A stretch of DNA of 11,308 nt from Prevotellaceae bacterium (GTDB lineage: Bacteria; Bacteroidota; Bacteroidia; Bacteroidales; Paludibacteraceae). The translations under genes and the position numbers were made by a program. This document shows positions 7,479 through 11,308 of this stretch, in pieces. Under the pieces are notes generated by a model, which worked only from the letters and a program-made list of their open reading frames with translations, did not search any database and was not told the origin of the DNA. The stretch lies in the NCBI GenBank assembly GCA_031270565.1, contig JAISXJ010000123.1, positions 1 to 11,308 of the forward strand, read 5' to 3'. Numbering within the stretch: position 1 is the stretch's first letter; every line of letters starts with the position of its first letter.

Positions 7479-9377
7479 ATGAATAATTTAGACGAATTTC
7501 TTAGATTAGTGCCGTGTACAAATTCGACAGATAGTTTGAATTATCTGTTGGTAATGCCGAATTTTGCGGCAAATAATAATGAGCAGTATATTTTTCCATA
7601 TGGGCTGGCCTATATCTCTTCCGCGTTGAAAGCCAGCGGAAGGAATGTTTTCACCCTGAACCTCAACTACAAAGATAAGTCGCTGTATGATTTGCTGAAG
7701 GAAGCAATAATCGCCCATAATATTGACGTATTGATGACAGGAGCTTTATCGGCGTTTTACTCGTCTGTGTATGAGATTTTGAAAACCGCAAAAATGATAA
7801 ATCCGGAATTGATTACCATTGTGGGAGGCGGACTTATATCCGGCGACCCAATACCGGCAATGACCGCGCTTCAATACTCCGACTACGGTGTTATCGGCGA
7901 GGGCGAAATTACGGTTTGTGAACTTTGTAACAGTTTTGAGACAAAAACCACAAACGTGGCAAATATTGCTGGTATTATTTATAAAGATGATGGTCACAAT
8001 TTCAAGATAACGCCCGTTCGGCCAGCGATAGCGAATATTGATATATTGCCCTGGCCTGATTTGGAAGGATTTCATTACGACGAAATATTCTCGCGTCGTC
8101 CGGCTGAGAATTTGACTTTTGACGCCTCGAAGAAGCGTACGGCTATTTTGTTGTGCAACAGAGGGTGCCCGTTTAACTGTACTTTTTGCTTCCATACTAC
8201 GAGTAGGAAATACCGAAAACGCTCGCTCGATAGTTTTTTTGAAGAATTTGATTATCTGGTAAAACGCTACAGTTTTGATTCATTTTACTTTGAGGATGAA
8301 TTGTTTACTGCTGACCCTGAATGGGTGAAAGGATTTTGTGAGCGCATCAAACCGTACGGCGTCAATTTTTCCGCTGTAACACGCGCCGATATGATAACCG
8401 AAGACATGATTCTTTTGCTGAAAGACGCGGGGTGTACTCTGATTACGTTCGGAATTGAATCGCTCAATAACGATGTTTTGAAAAGTATGAAAAAACACAT
8501 CACAGCAGAACAGATTATTGACGGTATTCAGCTTTGTCTTAAAAATCATATGCCGTTTACAGGCAATTTAATATTCGGAGACCAAATTGAAACGTTTGAA
8601 ACAGCACACACCACGTTGCAAACATGGCGTGTGCTACGGAAGATTGTTCATATCGACACTCATTGGATAATTCCGTATCCGGGTAGTGACGATTACTATT
8701 ACGCAATAAAAAACGGGTATATTAAGGACCCTGTGCAATACCTCAAAGACGGTTGTCCGCAAATCAATTTTTCCAAGTTATCTGATGCGGACATCAATAA
8801 AATATTGCAGCTCATCGAGGAGTATACAAACGAACGCGATTTGTTGACCGATGCGACTTTGAACATCAAAAGAGCCGGCGCTTTTCCTGTCTATTCCATT
8901 TTGGGAATATGTCCGTACTGCGGAGAGCGTATTGCGGTAGATGGACTGCAGCTTATAAGAAAACTGTCAGTATACCGCTGTCCCTCTTGCGACCATAATC
9001 TAAACCTTTATGCAATCGACTACATCGACAAACTAATATTCGAAAACAATCTAACCCGGTTCTTAGAAAACGGTCCGACTGCATTCTGGCCAGCCGTAAA
9101 TGGTATAAACAAACTGATTGACTATTCTGAGTTAATGAATAGCAGTATGGTTTTCTTAGTCGATTCTTCGATTGACAAACAAGGTTCATTTTTTTCAGGG
9201 AAGGTCGTATCCGCTCCGGATATTATCCGCGCTGAAAAAGTCAAGACTGTGATTGTCACTGCAACAACGAATGTTTCTGTTTCAATTGTAACCTACATTC
9301 GCAATAATTTTGATGATGGAATTCAAATTGTTCATTTGGATGAAATCTTTACAGAGGTGCAAAATGGCAGAGATTAA
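7479..9377 (+). CDS. B12-binding-domain radical SAM protein with C-terminal zinc-ribbon-like and Rossmann-like regions
   Basis: A 632-residue protein counted from ATG 7479. Residues 20-160 form a B12-binding-type Rossmann domain (LNYLLVMP, SSALKASGRNVF, ITIVGGGLISGDP, YGVIGEGE) without the DxHxxG motif, as in many radical SAM members. The radical SAM core follows near 220-460 with C230-PFN-C234-TF-C237, FYFEDELF (270-277) and ITFGIESLN (322-330). A putative zinc ribbon, C478-PY-C481 and C501-PS-C504, comes next. The last 80 residues are Rossmann-like: FLVDSSIDKQGSFFSGKVV resembles the sugar-nucleotide C-methyltransferase tail and the FkbM N-domains here. B12-radical SAM enzymes methylate unactivated carbon or phosphorus, or rearrange rings; C-methylation of a sugar is one guess. 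The gene overlaps the next by 14 bases. Confidence 0.88.
   Translation: MNNLDEFLRLVPCTNSTDSLNYLLVMPNFAANNNEQYIFPYGLAYISSALKASGRNVFTLNLNYKDKSLYDLLKEAIIAHNIDVLMTGALSAFYSSVYEILKTAKMINPELITIVGGGLISGDPIPAMTALQYSDYGVIGEGEITVCELCNSFETKTTNVANIAGIIYKDDGHNFKITPVRPAIANIDILPWPDLEGFHYDEIFSRRPAENLTFDASKKRTAILLCNRGCPFNCTFCFHTTSRKYRKRSLDSFFEEFDYLVKRYSFDSFYFEDELFTADPEWVKGFCERIKPYGVNFSAVTRADMITEDMILLLKDAGCTLITFGIESLNNDVLKSMKKHITAEQIIDGIQLCLKNHMPFTGNLIFGDQIETFETAHTTLQTWRVLRKIVHIDTHWIIPYPGSDDYYYAIKNGYIKDPVQYLKDGCPQINFSKLSDADINKILQLIEEYTNERDLLTDATLNIKRAGAFPVYSILGICPYCGERIAVDGLQLIRKLSVYRCPSCDHNLNLYAIDYIDKLIFENNLTRFLENGPTAFWPAVNGINKLIDYSELMNSSMVFLVDSSIDKQGSFFSGKVVSAPDIIRAEKVKTVIVTATTNVSVSIVTYIRNNFDDGIQIVHLDEIFTEVQNGRD
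9353..9358 (+). promoter_or_regulatory. Ribosome binding site choosing ATG 9364
   Basis: AGAGGT lies 5 bases before ATG 9364. An in-frame ATG exists at 9310, but only the 9364 start gives an N-terminus (MAEIKPL) that aligns with the paralog at 3308 (MAIIKPS). Confidence 0.65.
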
Positions 9378-10395
9378 ACCGTTGAGTAATAATGAAAACC
9401 GAGTAAGGCTTGCGGACGTCGTTCCGCTTGATTACCCATATGCGTTTTACGTGTATCCTACAAACAGATGCAATTTTAAGTGCAACTACTGCTTACACGC
9501 TCTTGATAAAGAAACGTTAAAGTCAAGATATGATATTGATGATACAGACTTGAGTCTCAATACGTTTGAGGTTGCGCTTAACGGACTTAAAGAGGATGGA
9601 CGAAAACTAAAATCCGTAATCTTTGTCGGTCAAGGGGAGCCTTTACTTAACCGAGACCTTCCGGCAATGATTAGTCTTACTATGCGCAGCGGAATTACCG
9701 AGCATGCGGAGGTGATAACAAATGGCAGTTTGCTGACGCCGGATGTTTCGGATAAGCTGATTTCTGCCGGTCTTAGTATTTTGAAAATTTCGGTACAGGG
9801 TGTCACGACGGAAAAGTACAAAAGTGTATGCGGAGTCGGTCTTAGCATCAACAAGTTGATTAGCAATATTGAATACTACTATTCACATAAATTGCCGAAT
9901 CAACAAATGTACATTAAGACAATGGATGTTGCTCTCGATGATGGTGACGAACAACTGTTTTTCGATATGTTCAATCCAATTTCTGATAGAATCCACATAG
10001 AAAATGTAAAACCGGTATACGACGGTGTCGCGTACAAAGAAAATCCGTCAGCTGTCGTCGAAAGCAGATACGGCGACATTCATCGTCCGCGTAAAGTTTG
10101 CCCGCCGTGCTTCTTCCAGATAACAATCTTCCCGGATGGAGGAGTCTGCCATTGTGAAACCATTTATAAGCCGCAGCATTTGGGAAACGTCAACGAAAAA
10201 ACAATGCTGGAAATGTGGCGCAGCGAAAAAGTTAAAGATTTCTGGAGAGGTATGTTGAAATACGGTAAAGACCATTTCCCCGGATGCGCCGCTTGTTGTG
10301 CGCCTGACGATTGTTCCAGACCGGAGGATACATTAGATGACGATGCAATGCAGATATTAACAAGAATGAACGGAGACGACGATAATGGACAATAA
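9364..10395 (+). CDS. Radical SAM/SPASM protein, copy 3
   Basis: A 343-residue paralog of the genes at 3308 and 5379. The cluster motif is C36-NFK-C40-NY-C43; GQGEP (89-93), VITNG (117-121) and ISVQG (142-146) follow. The SPASM region is cysteine-rich: CPPC (246-249), VCHC (262 and 264), C308-x2-C311, Cys312 and Cys317, consistent with two auxiliary clusters. The tail is acidic (GDDDNGQ). The start overlaps the B12-radical SAM gene by 14 bases, and the stop overlaps an 11-base stretch of the following stub ORF, so it is translated as part of the same series. By position it would be the partner of a third FkbM protein that is now truncated. The substrate is unknown. Confidence 0.88.
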   Translation: MAEIKPLSNNENRVRLADVVPLDYPYAFYVYPTNRCNFKCNYCLHALDKETLKSRYDIDDTDLSLNTFEVALNGLKEDGRKLKSVIFVGQGEPLLNRDLPAMISLTMRSGITEHAEVITNGSLLTPDVSDKLISAGLSILKISVQGVTTEKYKSVCGVGLSINKLISNIEYYYSHKLPNQQMYIKTMDVALDDGDEQLFFDMFNPISDRIHIENVKPVYDGVAYKENPSAVVESRYGDIHRPRKVCPPCFFQITIFPDGGVCHCETIYKPQHLGNVNEKTMLEMWRSEKVKDFWRGMLKYGKDHFPGCAACCAPDDCSRPEDTLDDDAMQILTRMNGDDDNGQ

Positions 10396-10441
10396 TGCGG
10401 ATTACCCAAAAGTAATAGTATATAACACGGATAATTTAACC

Positions 10442-10482
10442 CAGCCATTTTCCAAAATTACAGATTTCTTGTATAATGGCTG
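10442..10482. repeat. Short inverted repeat, 8-base arms
   Basis: CAGCCATT (10442-10449) and AATGGCTG (10475-10482) are perfect reverse complements separated by 25 bases. No T-run follows, so it is not a convincing terminator. It lies at the point where the stub gene ends and may mark an old insertion junction. Confidence 0.45.
10449..10477 (+). promoter_or_regulatory. Possible sigma-70-type promoter for the gene at 10652
   Basis: TATAAT (10472-10477) is a perfect -10 box, with TTTCCA (10449-10454, four of six matches to the -35 consensus) exactly 17 bases upstream. It is the only large intergenic region in the window. A transcript from here would have a leader of about 165 bases containing the inverted-repeat element. 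This is sequence pattern only. Confidence 0.3.
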
Positions 10483-10525
10483 AGTAGCGGACACATTTTA
10501 TAGATGAAGGAAGAGAGATAAAAAA

Positions 10526-10627
10526 GAGGGTGTTGTTTCAGTAATGATATTTCTCAAAGAAATCCTTAAGAAACCTCTGTGCCGCAATATTTTCTTATGG
10601 CAGAATCATTAGTAAAACAACACCCTC
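10526..10627. mobile_element. MITE-like element with 23-base imperfect terminal inverted repeats
   Basis: GAGGGTGTTGTTT at 10526-10538 is repeated as its exact reverse complement at 10615-10627. After a 3-base mismatch the match resumes (TAATGAT 10542-10548 with ATCATTA 10605-10611). The whole unit is 102 bases with a 56-base centre and no coding capacity. This is the form of a small non-autonomous transposable element or IS-end remnant. As RNA it would fold into a long hairpin just before the ribosome site of the next gene. I could not identify a clear target-site duplication. Confidence 0.55.
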
Positions 10628-10636
10628 AACTATTTT

Positions 10637-10643
10637 AGGAGGT
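10637..10643 (+). promoter_or_regulatory. Strong ribosome binding site for the gene at 10652
   Basis: AGGAGGT is a full-consensus site 8 bases before ATG 10652 and only 9 bases after the right arm of the inverted-repeat element. Folding of that element could affect its access. Confidence 0.8.
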
Positions 10644-10651
10644 GCAATACA

Positions 10652-11215
10652 ATGACCCAATATATGCCGCAGCACATCACGCAAGAATTTCTTGATATGA
10701 TAAAGTTGCCGGACCCGACAGCCAAGCGGTTGAATTATCTTATGATAATGCCCGTTATGGTTGATAACGATTCGATGTGGTACCAATTCCCCTATGGATT
10801 TGGTTTGGTGTCGTCTGCGCTAAAAGCATCGGGACGTAATGTCTTCACGCTGAACATAAACTACAAAACAGATATTGATAAATTGATACGAGAATCAATA
10901 ATTAAAAACCATATTGATGTCGTTTTAACAGGCGGCATTAGCGGGCAGTATTCAGTAATCAAATATGTTCTTGATACGTGTAAGGAATGCTCGCCTGACA
11001 TTATTACCATTGTTGGCGGCGGGATAATCACCGCCGACCCGGTTGTTGCGATGATGGCACTGGAAACTGCAGATTACGGCGTAATAGGCGAAGGTGAGGT
11101 AACGGTAAATGAATTGGCTTTTGCTTTGGAAAACGGAAATGAAATTGACAGTGTGCCGGGTATAATTCTGAAAACAAAAATGGTAACATCGCCCCCCCCC
11201 CCCCCCCCATTTTGA
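10652..11215 (+). CDS. B12-binding-domain radical SAM protein, second copy, broken at a poly-C tract
   Basis: In the present frame it encodes 187 residues, matching only the B12-binding domain of the protein at 7479: SSALKASGRNVFTLNINYK (54-72), TIVGGGIITADP (119-130), YGVIGEGEVTV (142-152) and GIILK (170-174) align clearly. The product then runs into six prolines from the C17 tract and stops at TGA 11213, before any radical SAM cysteine motif. With one C fewer (or two more) the frame would run on to TGA 11274-11276; with one C more it stops at the TAA at 11222-11224. Neither alternative restores a recognisable radical SAM domain within the window, so the gene may be a pseudogene, a phase-variable gene, or a misassembled end. 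As read it would be a free B12-type domain of uncertain use. Confidence 0.75.
   Translation: MTQYMPQHITQEFLDMIKLPDPTAKRLNYLMIMPVMVDNDSMWYQFPYGFGLVSSALKASGRNVFTLNINYKTDIDKLIRESIIKNHIDVVLTGGISGQYSVIKYVLDTCKECSPDIITIVGGGIITADPVVAMMALETADYGVIGEGEVTVNELAFALENGNEIDSVPGIILKTKMVTSPPPPPPF
11192..11208 (+). repeat. Homopolymer tract C17 inside the coding sequence
   Basis: Seventeen consecutive Cs lie between G 11191 and A 11209. Tracts this long slip readily in replication and are classic frame switches in surface-glycan genes of several bacteria. They are also the commonest place for length errors in sequencing, so the exact count is uncertain. Confidence 0.95.
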
Positions 11216-11308
11216 CAATGTTGTAAGAGATTTACTGAATGAGATTTTGCCTAAAGAATTGATTGGACAAGGTTGATCGACGAAGTCGTCCCAAAAGTCG
11301 CCAGACCT

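Larger units (their letters stand above)
10385..10483 (+). pseudogene. Truncated start of a third FkbM-module gene (32-codon stub)
   Basis: ATG 10385 has GGAG at 10372-10375 and overlaps the previous stop, exactly like the other radical SAM to FkbM junctions. The product has 32 residues. KVIVYNTDNL (9-18) resembles the opening strands KIVVYGVNCL and EVYIYGAGAF of the two intact FkbM proteins. It ends at TGA 10481-10483, after which no related frame continues. I read it as the remnant of a third FkbM gene cut off by an insertion or deletion. The match is short, so a chance ORF or a true micro-ORF remains possible. Confidence 0.5.

Noticed and set aside
7746..8195. 149-residue minus-strand ORF
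   Set aside because: It lies wholly antisense to the B12-radical SAM gene and shows no recognisable domain or ribosome site; the plus-strand frame has strong family motifs.
9310..9363. Eighteen-residue N-terminal extension of radical SAM copy 3
   Set aside because: It overlaps the end of the previous gene, has no ribosome site, and the start at 9364 matches the N-terminus of the paralog at 3308.
3308..10395. RiPP (modified peptide) cluster suggested by SPASM proteins
   Set aside because: I found no short precursor-like ORF with its own ribosome site, no leader-binding RRE domain, peptidase or peptide exporter in the window. It cannot be excluded if the precursor lies elsewhere.
10442..10482. 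Rho-independent terminator after the third radical SAM gene
   Set aside because: The 8-base stem has a 25-base loop and no following T-run.
10952..11218. Minus-strand ORFs beginning with a poly-glycine run (MSKWGGGGG and MGGGGG)
   Set aside because: The glycines are the antisense of the C17 tract and the rest mirrors the B12-binding domain gene, which has clear homology on the plus strand.

Overview
This is a bacterial accessory-type window. Almost all of it is one tightly packed plus-strand gene series, with gaps of 0 to 7 bases or short overlaps such as ATGA. Most starts have good purine-rich ribosome sites. The content (sugar-nucleotide enzymes, a glycosyltransferase, FkbM methyltransferases and many radical SAM enzymes) points to a surface glycan or other secreted glycoconjugate locus. 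Several oxygen-sensitive radical SAM enzymes, including a B12-binding type, suggest an anaerobe. Intermediate base composition and strong AGGAGG-type ribosome sites would fit Bacillota, but nothing here fixes the phylum. No tRNA, rRNA, CRISPR array or intact transposase is visible.

Layout. Positions 1-116 hold the tail of an unrecognised gene. Positions 124-2302 form a sugar-building block: an RmlC-type 3,5-epimerase, a CmcI/rhamnosyl O-methyltransferase family protein and an extended SDR (NAD-dependent epimerase/dehydratase type). A GT4-like glycosyltransferase follows (2295-3305). Positions 3308-10395 hold a repeated module: radical SAM/SPASM, FkbM methyltransferase, radical SAM/SPASM, FkbM methyltransferase, B12-binding radical SAM, radical SAM/SPASM. 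The module then decays. A 32-codon stub at 10385 looks like the start of a third FkbM gene. It is followed by about 170 bases holding a MITE-like inverted-repeat element (10526-10627), then by a second B12-binding radical SAM gene (10652) that breaks at a C17 tract.

How the parts may work together (inference): the first block makes and methylates a deoxysugar nucleotide, the glycosyltransferase places it, and the paired radical SAM and FkbM proteins further modify the glycan or a carrier. Two simple-sequence tracts lie inside coding sequence: nine ACACT units at the start of the second FkbM gene, and seventeen Cs in the last B12-radical SAM gene. Both are of a type that slips in replication and switches reading frame. 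The window therefore looks like a glycan-modification locus built by module duplication, with two candidate ON/OFF switches on the modifying enzymes.
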